From: Holothuria scabra | Taxonomy: Eukaryota; Echinodermata; Holothuroidea; Aspidochirotida; Holothuriidae | Length of the DNA: 64,000 bases | Direction: 5' to 3' | Assembly: GCA_037179385.1 (NCBI GenBank) | Contig: CM074179.1 | Coordinates: 29,332,046 to 29,396,045, forward strand | Part shown: positions 1-13,110 of the stretch, one piece after another | How positions within the stretch are numbered: the stretch's first letter is position 1 | Layout: the number at the start of each line of letters is the position of its first letter | The notes under the pieces: model-generated | The model's input: only the letters and a program-made list of their open reading frames with translations | Told to the model about the DNA's origin: nothing | The model's database searches: none | Position numbers and translations under genes: made by a program

Positions 1-2819
1 GTGAATACGTTATCGGTCAATATGCCTTCTGGCCTTCTGATCATGTTTAAGGTGCACGTCACACTTCGAAGGGATGTGGCTATACTCCTTTCTACCACGG
101 CGTTCCCGCTGGGAAAAAGATTTTTGTCAATATAGGGTCTTTTGCATAAAAAATTGACTCTTTACTACTGTCATGAATTTCCAATTAGTCATACTTGAGT
201 GTTACAACTTGAACAGTGGCTTACGCAGGATTTCTTTGAAGGGAGGCGGCGTGCAGTATGCACGGGATCGTTGACCTAGGGGTTTTCCTCCCCTTAGAGG
301 GTAACAATTTTTGAAAATTTTGGTGTCCTTACATGCATTCTGATGCTATGTATGGTATCTTTTAAAGTAAATTTGTTAAAGAATTTTCCTGTTTTCAGGT
401 TTTAAAATAAAAGGGGTATCTGTTATGGTCAGCCTGGGGACGGGTCTAGGGGAGGGGTCTATGGGAAGGGGGTAAGTAGTTTCGAAAAATTGGGTGTCCT
501 TACATGCAATCTGGTGCTATGTATGCTACTCATTGAAGTATTAATCTTGCATCTCTAAATTACGTAGTATTACATTAGAAAATTCTGCCCTTTGAGAGTG
601 GACGTCATGACTTGGCCGATAGCGTAACGCCTTAGCCGATTTTTCAACAAATGAAAACCGCAGTCAACAATAGTAAGTCACTGGTCCATGCAATCGGAAA
701 CAATGTGGCTTTTTATCAGTAGTTTAACAATCTAGAACTTCAAGGACAAGATAAGTTTGTCCAAGTTTAAAGGGAGCAGATTCTCTAATGAAGATATAAA
801 GAATGGCATCAGTGAGTGAACGTTGGGAAAACAATTCCCCCCCCTTTGAAAATTTTTGAGAAATGGGATGTCCCTACATGCAATCTGGTGCCGCATGTTC
901 TTCCTTTTGATGTATAATTTGCTTTACTAAATTACCCATTCCAAACCAGATTTGACAGACCACAGTAAATGCAGATCGCACACTTAGTGCTGCCTTTTTT
1001 AAGTAAAAGTAAACTTGAGTTACATGGTTAAGAATTGATGGGAATTTGACTTTTCTGTGAGACCGAACAATTTTTTCTTTTTGGACTGGTTTTAAGTTTT
1101 TTTTTTTAATTTCGTAATATTCTTCTAGCATTTTTATGAGCCAACCCAAACACGTCGCGTGCCACAAGTGGCACAAAGGTTATCACTCCTGAGGAAAAGA
1201 GTCACGTGCGGCCATGATCATAACGTCCCCTTTCTGGCGTACTGACGAATCGCAAATTGGCATAGTGACGAATGTGAAAATTTGGCAGTTTTGGCGTAGT
1301 GACGAATGCATATTTTGCCGTAATCTGTTCACCTCAGCCTTTAAAATTGCAACGATTTTATAAAATATATTATTTTCTACAATTCCAAACATGAAAACAA
1401 TGAATTCGGCGAAAATTCTCCAAAGAAGACAACATTAGTCACTATGTGAAATACAAGATCCACAGATTCATGAAATTCTTGATTTTGCGGTTCTTCAGTA
1501 TGCGGGAAAGGGGACGATAAGACAAACATAGCACTAATAACTAAATCTAATCCAAATATTTTTTGATTTGGTCCTCATTTCTGTAGGGGTCTCTTTCTCT
1601 CGGCACGGGGGTGGGGGTGGGTCGGTGGGGCTTTGCCCGACGCTAGATGTTCAACCAAGGTGTCTGCCTGATTCAGCAAGGTTCTAGTCAATTGGGGGAT
1701 TGCAGCCTCATCCTTGCGACCCCATCCTGAATGGCCCAAGTGGCCCTACTGTTCCAATTGGAGTCATGCAGAGCTACAAGTCTTCAGTGTTGTGAATTTA
1801 ATGTCGATTGACGAACGTTTTTTCCAACCCATAGAAAAATGAGTAACATAACTCTGTACAGAGTTATATGATATATAGATAATGTCAAGTTTTCCGTTGG
1901 ACAAAACACGGACATGGACTCGCATCCTCACAAAATGCCTTCATTGCACTTGAGGGGCACGAGTGTTAAGAGCAAGTCTGCAGAAAGGCAAGCTCGATGC
2001 GGGGCAACTTGAGAAAATTTGGTATAGCACTTATATATTTGTTCATTAAGTTTTCAATATTGCCAAATTAAGGGTAACTAGTAGCCAGATTGAGTAAAAT
2101 CCATAATAGCCAGACTTGGATAACGCTGAAGACTGAGAATTTATGGGAGTTCAACACCCCTATATTAAACACACAATGCAGTGCAGTAGGTAACCGACTG
2201 GTAACGCTGGGTAACCTTAGCTGTGTGATGATCCGATGCAGTAATGTGTTTCGTTGTCCTCATTAAGCAAGTTAAAGACCCACTCACTAACTAACACAAG
2301 AAAGTTTTACCCTTCTAGAGGGAGAGTGTGAACTCACAAGATAATACCTTTTTCTTCAATGAGTTTCCTATTATAAAGCAGTTGACATTTTTCAAAACTA
2401 CACTATGAGTTTATAAAGCTAAGGTTAGGTTAGATAAAATATTTTGATATTCATCATGAAATAACAATGGACAACAAGCACTTCACTTAACAAGACGAAG
2501 GTCTAGACCAGTTGCGGTGCCGCAACAAAACTTGACGTCGTCCATTTTTTTGGCATGCAAAATGACCGTGAGATAGTGTCAATTGTAGTGATCTGTTTGC
2601 TGGATTTTAAGCATGACATTGGGTGTTAAAATATCGGGTTGGCGTTGTGGGGTGTATTTTTAGATAAAATGTCGTGGTTGAATTGGGGTAAGTTGTGTCT
2701 TAGTTACCACTTAGTGATTCCTAGGTATTACGACTTCAATATTGTTCTGTGAACGTTTTCTTGAGCAGAAGGTTTTACAGTGTTTGGTACTTAAATGGAG
2801 TGCGACGAACTAGCGCTTA
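1..2819. other. Non-coding stretch with three copies of a short dispersed repeat
   Basis: No convincing gene is visible; the open frames are short and show no known motif. What can be seen is a dispersed repeat in three + strand copies (about 304-363, 475-535 and 842-903), annotated separately. The remainder is AT-rich single-copy-looking sequence. Confidence 0.5.
304..903 (+). repeat. Three spaced copies of a dispersed repeat
   Basis: The core GGTGTCCTTACATGCA followed by TCTGGTGCTATGTATG occurs, with small changes, at about 304-363, 475-535 and 842-903, spaced roughly 171 and 367 bases apart. Each copy follows a G/C-rich tract. Inverted copies lie inside the 44443-45873 element, at about 44538-44596 and 45617-45665, so this is a dispersed family and not a local duplication only. 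Confidence 0.6.
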
Positions 2820-2890
2820 TATTATAGTTCAAGTCGAACTGACCATGGCGGATTTTGCAGTTGTGGCTCACAGGCAAGTCTCCGTATTTC
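2745..2890 (+). repeat. SINE-like dispersed repeat, copy 1 (partial)
   Basis: The segment TTCAAGTCGAACTGACCATG and the following GCAGTTGTGGCTCACAGGC resemble parts of the repeats at 40917-41030 and 47779-47880. It is the weakest member, supported only by the second half of the repeat. The left boundary is uncertain. Confidence 0.35.
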
Positions 2891-4889
2891 AACCTAGGGA
2901 GTGGGGGGGGGGGGGGGGGGCAGGGGCATGTAGGCACTTTAGAAAAGCGTAATAATTTCCACCACTGCATACTGTACGTAGACTGTAGTTTTTTTTCATT
3001 GATTTTTTCATTCTTCTCTAGTGTGTCCTTGTTATTCTTAAGTAGTTATTAGTTTTTCATTTCAAATACAGGGAAGTATAGATTGTCAAGTAACCAGTGA
3101 GAGGGGTATAACACAGCGGCGGAGCTGTCATACGGTCGGGGGGGGGGGGGCAGTCGCCCCCTGGCGGCCCAAAACCGTCTGTTGGCGCCATTTTTAGGTT
3201 TTTAACATACTTTACTTTTGCACCATTATTGGCAAAAGACATAATTTAATAGCGTTGTTTTAAGGTCCAGATAACAAAATGCTCAAACAGCCACCAGTAA
3301 CTGTACTATCTGCACTTTATTCTGATGACAAGGGTAATCTTCTGTAATACAGTGATAGGTTTTGCCGAAAGGTATCTTCATGCTTTATATGCATGTGCTA
3401 AGTTAACTGCTTCCTCACCAAGCGTGATTAATCTTACAAAGTACACAGACTGACATTAAATTCACCCTCCCGGCCAATAAAAGATGTTGCAAAGGGCGCA
3501 ACAATAATTGCAGCGCAACTAGCCCTCTTGTTGTCTGGGATAATTGTCAACATAGACAATAAAAAGAGTTTATAAAGATACCAAAATAGCTTCCACAACT
3601 TTTTTTCAAAATCATTTGAAGAGAGCATTCAGGTTAAAATAAAATAAAACTGTTATCATAGTGGTTATGGTTCAAGAGTTTTAATGAGCAGTCTCCATTT
3701 TGCTTTTCTTCAAGTGACCATTCTCATGATAAATGGCTATTTCTGACACTGCACGATACTTACATACTTCTGTTCTTTCGTGGTCTCAAAAGTCGGAAAT
3801 TGCATTGGCTATTTCGTTCAATGTACTTAATAAATGCCTATTTCGGAATGGTTACATGATGTTAATTACGTCAATTAAGGTTTCTTCGTGTTCTTATCAT
3901 GATTTCCAGATGCCAAAAATAAACACGTAACGGTGATTAATTTCCATAACTTTCCCCCTGTAAGATTGCTTGCTACACCGTATTTTGCTCTAGCAGGTTT
4001 AATCTTTATCTTCACAAAGTAGCCCATTCTTACATTAAATATAATGACCGCATTAATACTAGAATGTGAAAGAGAAGGATAGCAACATTTGCGTCCGCAC
4101 GTCTGTAAGGGGGGAACTTGCCCTCCCCCGGAAAATAAAAAACCTAAAAAACGAAGAAAACATAAAGAATAGACAAAGAAAAAGTGCCATTAAGATTTCT
4201 TACCAGTTCACCCAGCGTTTTCCCTATTTATATGCCTTAAATAGGCTTTAGAAATGTAATTTCTAGCGATCTGAGAGACATTCCGGGCCCAAATTTTCTT
4301 GCGCTCCGTGCCAACTCATGGTGGCGCGCACCTTTTCCCACTATAAGGATTTCCCTTCCACCCCCGAATGTTCTTCTGCGGAGAAAAATTTAAACATGAT
4401 TTCATAGAAACACTTGCTGAGGAGAAATGGCAAAGTATTCTTAACTACTACCAAGTGCAGAAATCAAATGGAAACTATGAAAAACAGTGGCTTCGATCGT
4501 ACTCCTTCGAAGCGCCCCTGCAGACCATTTTCGCCCCCTCTGACCGAATTCCTGACTCCGTCACTGGTATAACAGTTCGAGAAAAATGATCTTAACATTA
4601 CATGTTATTGTACGAACATCAGATAATGTAGTTGGATAGATACCAAGGAAATAATCTATCCAGATCTCTCTGCAGCGGTAAGGCATCTTCCAAAATGCTT
4701 ATCTATCTAGAAAGCTTATTTTCATCTGAAAACTTACTTATAAATACAAGATGTAAGAGAACTATCAATATCATTGATGGAAATTAAGAAGAGAATTAAG
4801 TTACCATTGACAGCAACTCTTTGAGATCTACCATGAAGCCACAAATTTATCTAATCAGCACAATTGCCCTGAACCCTTAACCTACAAAG
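2891..4889. other. Non-coding stretch, no gene recognised
   Basis: The stretch holds two long G tracts, near 2905-2921 and 3139-3150. The second follows CAGCGGCGGAGCTGTCATAC, which resembles the end of a hAT-like element, but no matching partner was found. Several AT-rich open frames of 60 to 75 codons show no recognisable domain. Confidence 0.4.
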
Positions 4890-5225
4890 TTTAACCATTA
4901 GCCCACCTAATAGAACTTTGTCAAAGGCCTTTGAAAAGTCAAGGTAAATGACATCAGCGCCATACCCGGAATCAAGAGATGAAGAGACGTCTTGAAGAAA
5001 AGCTTAGAAAGTTAGTATCACAAGATCTGCTTGGCAGCAAACCATGCTGTGACATATTAAGTAACTTACTATCTAAAAGATATTTTTAAGTAAACTATCC
5101 TGAATTAAAGATTCCATAACTTTGCACACAACACTGGTTAGGCTGACAGGCCTGTAATTGCAAGGCATACTTCGATCCCAGTTCTTAAATATTGGAGTAA
5201 ATTTGATACCTCGCCAGTTCTTGAT
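4890..5225 (-). mobile_element. Decayed non-LTR retrotransposon (LINE) reverse-transcriptase fragment
   Basis: Read on the minus strand, the upstream part gives TPIFKNWDRSMPCNYRPVSL followed by TSVVCKVMESLIQDSLL, the N-terminal block of Jockey/CR1-type LINE reverse transcriptases. Further down, at about 4912-4950, is VIYLDFSKAFDKV, the RT motif A with its catalytic aspartate. Stops and at least one frame change lie between them (near 5070-5000), and motifs B and C are missing, so this is a dead fragment. The family is clear; the clade is inferred from the PRPVSLTSV-type block and could be CR1, Jockey or a relative. Confidence 0.8.
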
Positions 5226-5485
5226 AATACAACTCTGTGGCCTTTGCTCTAAAAATAGACACTGCCCAGGCGATTTATTATTGAAAAATACCCATTTTAC
5301 CACCCATAACAAAGCGAAACGATCTTCAAAAATTATTATTTGGTACAAAACAACATTCCCTACAACCTGCATTACACCATACCCATGAAACCGACCGTCT
5401 TGGAGGAGATAGCGGACAAAGCCAAATGTCAGACTTTCGTGTCAACCTCGTAAGTTGTGACTGCCTGCGTGGCAGGCACCACACG
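5213..5485. repeat. Dispersed ~265-bp repeat, copy 1
   Basis: This segment starts at CCAGTTCTTGATAATACAAC and is alignable by eye to 8706-8972 for its whole length. Both copies contain GAGATAGCGG and end near a short hairpin around GCCTGCGTGGCAGGC. The left end touches the LINE fragment, so it may be an upstream part of that LINE or an independent element. Confidence 0.7.
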
Positions 5486-7957
5486 TGGACTATGTAGTAC
5501 ACTTTGTCTGGAACAGGCGTTCTAGACACTATCCATATACACTAGCCTACTCACTAAATATACAAAGCTTCCCACGCCTGAAACTATGTGATTTGGATGG
5601 ATCAATAGTAGTCCATCAATGGTCACTTATCGGTGCTTGCTATCCCAAAACAAGGAACAATTGACACTCTGCGCTGCTTTACACGATTATTGGCAAAATC
5701 CTCGTAACCAATTGTCATAAATGATAAGCTTGCTACATGATTAGTTAACGTAACGCCAACAGTCTCGATATAGTTTCAGAGTTATGCCACATGTCAGTTC
5801 ATAAAACATGCACAGAACAGGAGTTCCTACAATCCTGCTCTATAGTACACTACGACAGTGCATCACACTCGTATGTAAAATTATCTAGGTTTCCATATCA
5901 GGTTTGTGCTTGGTCATAAACAATTGATAAGAAAAAAGGTTCAAACAAGTGAAGTTGTATATTTTGCTATATTTTAATATTTACAAAAGTAATTGTAACT
6001 TATTTTGGAACAAAATAAATTGATGCTATGCTTTGCAAAAAAGCGCAATGCTTTATCTGAATGAAAAGGCTACTGTATAAACACACTGAGCTTTATTACT
6101 GGATTGCATAACCTATTGTGTAAGCATGGGTCTACGTTATTGAAGCTCACAGTTGTCAGCTGGGACCACATTGCTAGGACGAACCTTGCGCCACAAAAAA
6201 TGGATGTAATTGGACTCCCCAAAAGGCCAAAGCGTATTCGCAACTTGTACTGGTAATTATTGATAACGACGATCTAATTATAATCCAACTTAATTAGAGA
6301 GTCTAGAATTTTCATAAGACAAATGCTATGTAACTTCAAGAAAAAAAAGGGGGGCCTGCTCTAGCCGCCTGTGTGCTATGATGATGATAATGAGTTAATA
6401 GTTGGGGTTTTACAGCCAAGTTTCTAACCAATTGATTCAGTCGAGCCTTTCCATGATAGCTATGATAATGCTACAAATTCACTAGTCATGTGGAAACACA
6501 TCGCTCAAGAAGATTGAGCTGAAACCATGGTCACTGAATGGCAGAATATCTTGCAGTGATTTACGTTAACTAGGGCTAACAACGTCTCTGCTACACACAG
6601 AGCAGATTCAAACAACGCTCTCTATACAGCAGTATAGCTTAAAAGTAAACACTGGTAGCCTAGTCGGTTTCTTTATCCAACCAGTTGCATTCCTTGAAGC
6701 GAGTTAGGTTATTAAAGAAGGCTCCTGATTTAACGAAGACTTGTCTCTTCGAGGAAAAGCCTTTGGTACTGGCTGGGTTTTACATAGCTTTCTCCTTGAC
6801 ACAAGACCATCTGGAATTCTTAAACAGGTGTCCCTTCTGTCATAGCAAATTCAGTCCAGTGTTTTAAGAGCTTAATCCCCCCGGGATCAACTCAGGATAG
6901 ATGAGAATTATGTTTTTCTTCTAATAGTTAAGCACATTGCAAAATGTTCCTGCAAGATCCAGTTAAAATCAAGGGGAAAGGGACCGCACAGAAATTGTCT
7001 AGATCAAAAATCTGACAAAAACTTTGCAAACATATCCCCTGTAAACATCCTTAATGGAGAATTACCAGGTATAGGGTTGGGGTTACGAACACGTAGCAAT
7101 AAGGTAAGGGTCACGTACCCATAGTAAATGGTTGATATATAACTGGGCTATTGTTAGTAAAAAGGGATACTGTACATACAAGCATGTGCAAGTATGCCAC
7201 TTCCAAGAAAGGAAACCAATTAGTACCAATAGCTCTGAAGTTTAAACCACTGAAAAATTAACCCCACTGTTAGGCCTTTGGTTTAAGTTGGATGATCACG
7301 GATTGGATCACGGCCACTACGCTACTACTAGCCTACAAACATTTGCAAGCTTATACCTAGGCTAGGCCTGAACTAATTTAGACATAACTGTATTACCAAA
7401 AAACTAGTTTTTTAAATCATGAAATCATATCATGTTAATTTTAGTGATAACTTGACAAGTATTAAATCTAGAAACATCGAAAGTCGATCCACACGTGCTA
7501 TATCCATTTGGGTGTGTGTTAATACGACAATGGTAAATATAAAATTTCTTACAAATTCCCCTATGCATCTACAAAGTAAAACTCTTTAAGATGTTTCAGC
7601 TGATATATCTCCTATCCTAACCTACTTACAAAGTAACAGGCTACCAGCCTACAAACATTTGTAAGCTTATAGTTATACTCATGCCTAGACTAGGCTAAAT
7701 GAGTTATCAGTTAGCATAGCCTAGGCCTATAACAAATTTATCATTATTCTGAACATGAAAACAAAACAATATTTCATTTGTTATCCTGGAAAATACACTC
7801 CAAATGTATGTTTCAAACTGCTAATTACTACTAGCCTACTACTACTTATTACTTACTACTTAGGCTTATGTTACTAACGTCACTACTACTACACCTCCGT
7901 GTGTGTAACAATAGTAATACTGTTCTATTGCCACACTTACCGAAACATGGCATAGTA
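5486..7957. other. Non-coding stretch with a partial SINE-like repeat
   Basis: No gene was recognised. Around 6395-6465 the sequence GGGGTTTTACAGCCAAGTTT then CCAATTGATTCAGTCGAGCC resembles the SINE-like repeats at 40917 and 47779. Several CTAGGCCTA-type palindromic hexamers are scattered through 7300-7900. The rest shows nothing recognisable. Confidence 0.45.
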
Positions 7958-8249
7958 CCCAGGTAACATTCCTATATGGGACCCTTACGGGCCCCATATC
8001 TTGGCCCTTAATGGGCCCATATGGGTTTGAACTCGGGATTAATTAGGGGCCTATATGGGTCCCGTATTGACCCATATGACCCATATGGGATAGTTCTGGG
8101 GCCCATGTTAACAACTAAAATGTGGGGAAAATATGGGTCAACCCTGTAATATCCCTCAGGCATGTGGGCTACCCATATGGGCCCCTTATTAATAGCGGGT
8201 GCAAAATTTAATGGCCCCATATGGGGCCCATATAGGTTTGTTACCTGGG
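7958..8249. mobile_element. 292-bp palindromic inverted-repeat element (MITE) built on CATATGGG
   Basis: The ends are inverted repeats: CCCAGGTAACATTCCTATAT on the left and, reverse-complemented, CCCAGGTAACAAACCTATAT on the right (18 of 20 match). Both ends abut a TA dinucleotide, compatible with a TA target duplication as in Tc1/mariner-type elements. The interior is filled with degenerate CCCATATGGG words in both orientations. There is no coding capacity; the 70-codon minus frame is a by-product of the repeats. Confidence 0.85.
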
Positions 8250-8705
8250 TATAAGCCTAACGTTAGGCCTAACTGTGCGTTAAACCTAGACCCCACACCG
8301 TACCGAATCCGAAGCAATGGACTCTTCCAATTTCCGTTCAACTAGCACCTTCACTTTCTTTAATACTTAGCTAGGAAACTTACCTGTCCTGGGCTCACTT
8401 CTTTAAAATCAACAGTGTTACTACAAACATATCCCGCCGCATGCTCTCAACAGTCACAACACTCATAACTCGGCCCATACAATACTACACGCACAATACG
8501 AGGCACAGTCCTGTAATCGTTTTAACCACAGAACATATAATACATAGAAGCGCCTCATTACCTATACCATGCACCACATTGTCATATCGGCAATTCCGCA
8601 TAAAAGCCAAAACGCGTACGTATTGCACCCACCATTTACGTACAACGACATTGATAGGATATGTTCCTTGAACTCCCTGCAAAATATACTGTCAACAAAT
8701 AACAA

Positions 8706-8972
8706 ACCAGTTCTTGATAATACAACTCTGTGGCCTTTGGTCTAAAAATAGACACCGCCCACGCGAATTTTTAATGAAAAATAACTATTTTAACACCCTT
8801 ACCAAAGTTAAACGACCTTCAAAAAATAATATACCCTACAAAACAACATTCCCTACAACTTACACAACACCACGTGCCGATGGAACCGCCTGTCTCGGAA
8901 GAGATAGCGGTAATTCCTAATTTGCGTCTCTCGTGTCGACTACTATAGTTGCGCTTGCCTGCGTGGCAGGCA
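8706..8972. repeat. Dispersed ~265-bp repeat, copy 2, with terminal hairpin
   Basis: This is the second copy of the 5213-5485 repeat, in the same orientation, starting at the same CCAGTTCTTGATAATACAAC boundary. It ends in a strong hairpin (about 8947-8979) whose arms pair GTTGCG and TTGCCTGC with GGCAGGCAACGCAAC, with a single bulge. It lacks the LINE block that adjoins copy 1. Confidence 0.7.
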
Positions 8973-8979
8973 ACGCAAC

Positions 8980-11900
8980 TAAAAATTAATAAATAAACAC
9001 AGCTATTTATGCATCTTACAATGTAAGTAACAATTCACTTCTTTATTTTTAAATATTGTTCGTTTCATTAAAAAAAAGACACTTTTTGAGTCCAGAACAA
9101 TTTCCGAGACCGCAAGGGTCTGAGGCCGGGACGGAGACTGAGACCACAGGGTGTCGAGACCGAGACAGGAAAAAAACCAGTCCGAGACCGGTCTGGAGAA
9201 CGAGTTTTCCTCCAATATTTCAGTCTGAATTTATAATCTGAAAAGTTAAAAACAAAGTGAAAGTCTATCCGGTTTTGAAAAAGTTTTCACAACTTCTCCA
9301 ATTCACTCACCCAGGGCTATAGCTGGTATGGTATTTGGTAGTCCAAGACCTCAATGAAGAGTTAAGGGATAAACAGTTTATCTAAGTAATATGATCAATT
9401 AGGAACTTCAAACTTATTCTCGTTTTCATGGACATGTAATAAAAGAGGACTCGTTTTCATATAGGTTTCAAGCCATATGGGCGTTGTGTTGCAACATCCT
9501 CGTAGCAAATCGAAATCCAGTGTCCAAAAAGTTTCAATAATCCACTGTGAAGGTCCAGGAACAAACATTGCACAGTATACAGGGACATCATTCACTGTCT
9601 CTCTTACAGGAAATTTCTCTGCTTTCAGGAAGAATGCTTAGCTGATGACACTTCGGTTGCTGAAACGCGGCTGGTGATTAACACAGATTCTCCCCAAGTT
9701 ATTCGGGGTACTGTCCAGTCACTCCAGTGAAACTTGCTGTGCTTCAACAACAGAAGGATTTGTTCCAATTTTAGTACTCCAACAGTCTAATGACTATGAA
9801 ACAAGATGTAAAGAATGTCTACCGTGTCCATGTCCTGTTGACACCACATAATGCCAGTTCAGTTTCCTACCTCCAATCAAGAAACTGTAAATTGCTCATT
9901 TACATTTCGAAACGTTGTATGTACGCCCTGTAATGTAAAGAATAAAAAGCATCTGTAACTGATATTCTGTACCTCTATCAATGGTTGGCTTAACTGTAGG
10001 CCTGGTAGTGAAAACTATTAGTTGAACTTCATTGTTTGGGGAACACGAAAGGGCAGTATAGGCTTAATTAAACCTTCACCGTTCGGTACAAAAAACAATT
10101 GCTGAGGAATCTCTAATGTACTGTAAATCTATCTATGGGAAAAATTTCACTTGAACATACCAACTAGATTTTAGTCTTTTAATATCTTAGCCTGGCATGA
10201 ACTATCATATTTACAACACCGTTAGGCCAAGGCTAATACTAATACGCCACCGAAATACTGGACGCACGAAAAAAAAAAAAAAAAAACAATGGAACGAGAT
10301 ATACAAAAACCCGAGGGCCTAGTCCACTAGCTTTTAAATTACTGAAACATTGTAAGACAACTTACCTTCTGCTGTGTGAGGACATCGCCAAAAATCACGA
10401 AAGGCTTACACATATGGAAAAGTTTTGTCTGATTTGTGTACAGAGTATTCCGTGCTACCAGGGAGGTACCTCCCTGGTGCTACTAACGGGCATTTCGTCA
10501 TTTAGTGTGAGGTGTATGGACAAAAGCTTACCCAGAACCAGAAGACATGTTATACATCTGTTGTCTGAAAGATTAAGCACTTCTATGACTGATACAGAAA
10601 AATCAGACTTGATTTTACAACTTTGCACACAGGACCTAGTTCATGGAAAACTCCGAGAATCACCAGGCTCCGATCAAATACGTGTAGGAAACATCATTGC
10701 TACCGTGCTGGATGAGTCCCTATATCGCCTCCGTGCATTGACCCTATTTTTAGCAGTTTAAATTCTCTTGTTAGCAGTATATCAAGCTCATAGAGACTTA
10801 CTGAGTATTCAGTTTGCTAATAAATATTAATTACCTTTAATCTCAACGATTCCCCCACCGGACCGCGGCCGTTAAAAGACCCTTATTATTTCCGTCCAGA
10901 AAACTTGTAAATGCTGAATATGCATGAACACTGTACCATTCTTACCGTAGGGGTATTACAAATACGTATGTTTAGTAGAGGATGAAAACTCGGCCAAATC
11001 AAACTTCTTGCATTTTCAAGTAATAAACTTATAAAAACAAAATGCATTTTTATTTGGTTAATATCCAAGCTTTATTTTGTGGCCATGGCACTGCGATATG
11101 ATAACGCAAGACGTACGCTAAGCCTAGCCTAATGTAAAATTAATGCGTTATCTTTAGCCTAGGTGCCTTAGTGCGTGCGTATGTGCCTTGTTAGCCTATG
11201 CTACAGACGATAGGGCCTAGAGGTGAAACATGCCAGACCTTTTGCCACTTTGGTAAAAATGTCAAGGGGCAGGCAGGGCGAGCAAAACTTAGGGAAGTCG
11301 GGATGGGGAAAACACCTTCCAGTGGGTCATAAAACGAAACGAAGAAAAGCTGAGGGTTGCAAAATGTTGATAGTATATTCTATCGGCTGGGGAGAGGGCT
11401 ACTGGCTGGGGAGGGGGATCTACCGGCTTGGGAGCGGAAGGGAGAAGGAACCATGACGAAAATAGCTAGGGTCTTGAATATACGGACTGAACACTTTTTT
11501 ATAACAGAATGGTGGTGAACTATAGTACAGTGGGTGCACACATCATCCCGAGGTGCATGGCCTGTGAGGGTGCAAACCTGCAAGGGGAGGGGGTGCTTGT
11601 TCAATCATCTGTGCATTTGTGTGTAAGTAATTATGGCTGCACTCATTCTATCAAACCTTTGGTACAGTGTAACTGTTCAAATGGTAGTCAATTAACATTT
11701 TACCTACAGTGAATTCCCCCTCCCTGTGAAATTTTGTGAGTTGAATTTAATCAGAGATACACTACATTTTTCTATGTACTCCTTCCCAAACAAACAAAAA
11801 ATGTGGTAAGTTATGAATGAACTATAGTGATGAAGACATTCATGCATCAGAAAATATACTTTAACTGCTTTTAGCCCCCCCCCCCAAAAAAAAGCTACAA

Positions 11901-12979
11901 ACTGCGTGTAATTCTTTGTTCTTTCCCTCTTTTGTTAATTACATTTGATGTCTGGGTGCAGCTATTTTTTCCCATGGCCCTCAGTTTAATTCTCTTTGTT
12001 GAACTTTTGGTATAAAATATGGATGCACAAGTCTGCATGGATCCCCTTCATTTAATTGCCTGATGACCCACCCACTGCCTTAGTTAATTCTAGTTTTATG
12101 GTCAACTCGAGCATTTTTCCTTCTGAGAATGTGTCACATCAGCTCCTTGCATCTGTGTAAACTGATCAAGTAAGTGTCAAACCAGTCCAACCCTTCTGTC
12201 TGAACTTCTTGATGATAAACTTGCAGTGCATTGTCTGTACATGCACCTTCCAGTATATGTACATCCACCAGAGCTATTGGTATTGGTCAATAAATCAAAA
12301 CATAAAGACTGAAAAGTATTCTGTTTTACTGGTTTATTCTTCCAAATTACTTTACAAACTGAGAGATTCAAAACATGACTGCTACTAGCAGGGGAGGAGG
12401 TAAAGATAATTGCATAATTGTACTACAATCCAGCTCTTTGCACGAGAAATTTGTCAGAAATTAACAAAGAACCTTGTGGGTTTTGACAGGTTCTTGTGGA
12501 CTTTCACCTAAGGTGGGTTCACTTTGTACAAAACTATTCAAATTTGTACTTGAACCAAACCTTTAGTACCATACATCCATACATCATTTCATTGTAACTT
12601 TCATTAACATTTTCATATCATTGTTTCTACTCTCAAATTGTTAAGTTGTAACGGTACAGTATACGAATACTCAAATACTGTCATAACTAAGACAACAATT
12701 AAACAATAAAAGTTGAAAATACCAAAGCCTAGGTTCATCCTGTTTTCAAAAACTTGGAAAAAATGTGGAAAAACGCCATAATAACACCCTGAAATTCAGT
12801 ATTTGTGAACTCTATTGTTAAATTCAAATTTCAAAAATATCACATAGAAAACAGCAACACCGTATCCTTTGAACTACCATTAACCTAAGTCATGAGAACA
12901 AATATTCCTACAAGGTCATATCAAGAATTTCCAGTAGCATGTAGGTGGTGGTTTTATACTGTTTCAGGCCCTGATAAAG
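8980..12979. other. Non-coding stretch, no gene recognised
   Basis: A GA-rich run of GAGACCG words lies at about 9100-9200. A perfect 22-bp palindrome centred on GGTACC lies at 10457-10478. The 115-codon open frame starting at 10414 has no recognisable domain. Nothing else is supported. Confidence 0.4.
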
Positions 12980-13110
12980 CAGGGGTAGGGAATCTTTTTC
13001 CCACGAGGGACCATTTGGATACGTGTACCGTCACTCAGTCACAGACCAGCATGGCAATAGGCACTAAGATAATTCTCGTCCCTGGCTCATGATGATGGCT
13101 GGTTCAGGAA
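12980..13110 (+). mobile_element. Possible single hAT-like terminus
   Basis: CAGGGGTAGGGAATCTTTTT then CCCACGAGGGACCATTTGGAT resembles the start of hAT elements, which begin CAGGGGTGGGCAACC or similar and go on to a G/C-rich block. No matching inverted end or 8-bp target duplication was found nearby, so this is a partial element at best. Confidence 0.35.

Noticed and set aside
3113..3160. Possible hAT-type terminus (CAGCGGCGGAGC then a G tract)
   Set aside because: No inverted partner or target duplication was found, so it is not listed as an element.
10414..10761. 115-codon + strand open frame
   Set aside because: No recognisable domain, no splice context and no homologue recalled; the length is within what chance allows in 64 kb.
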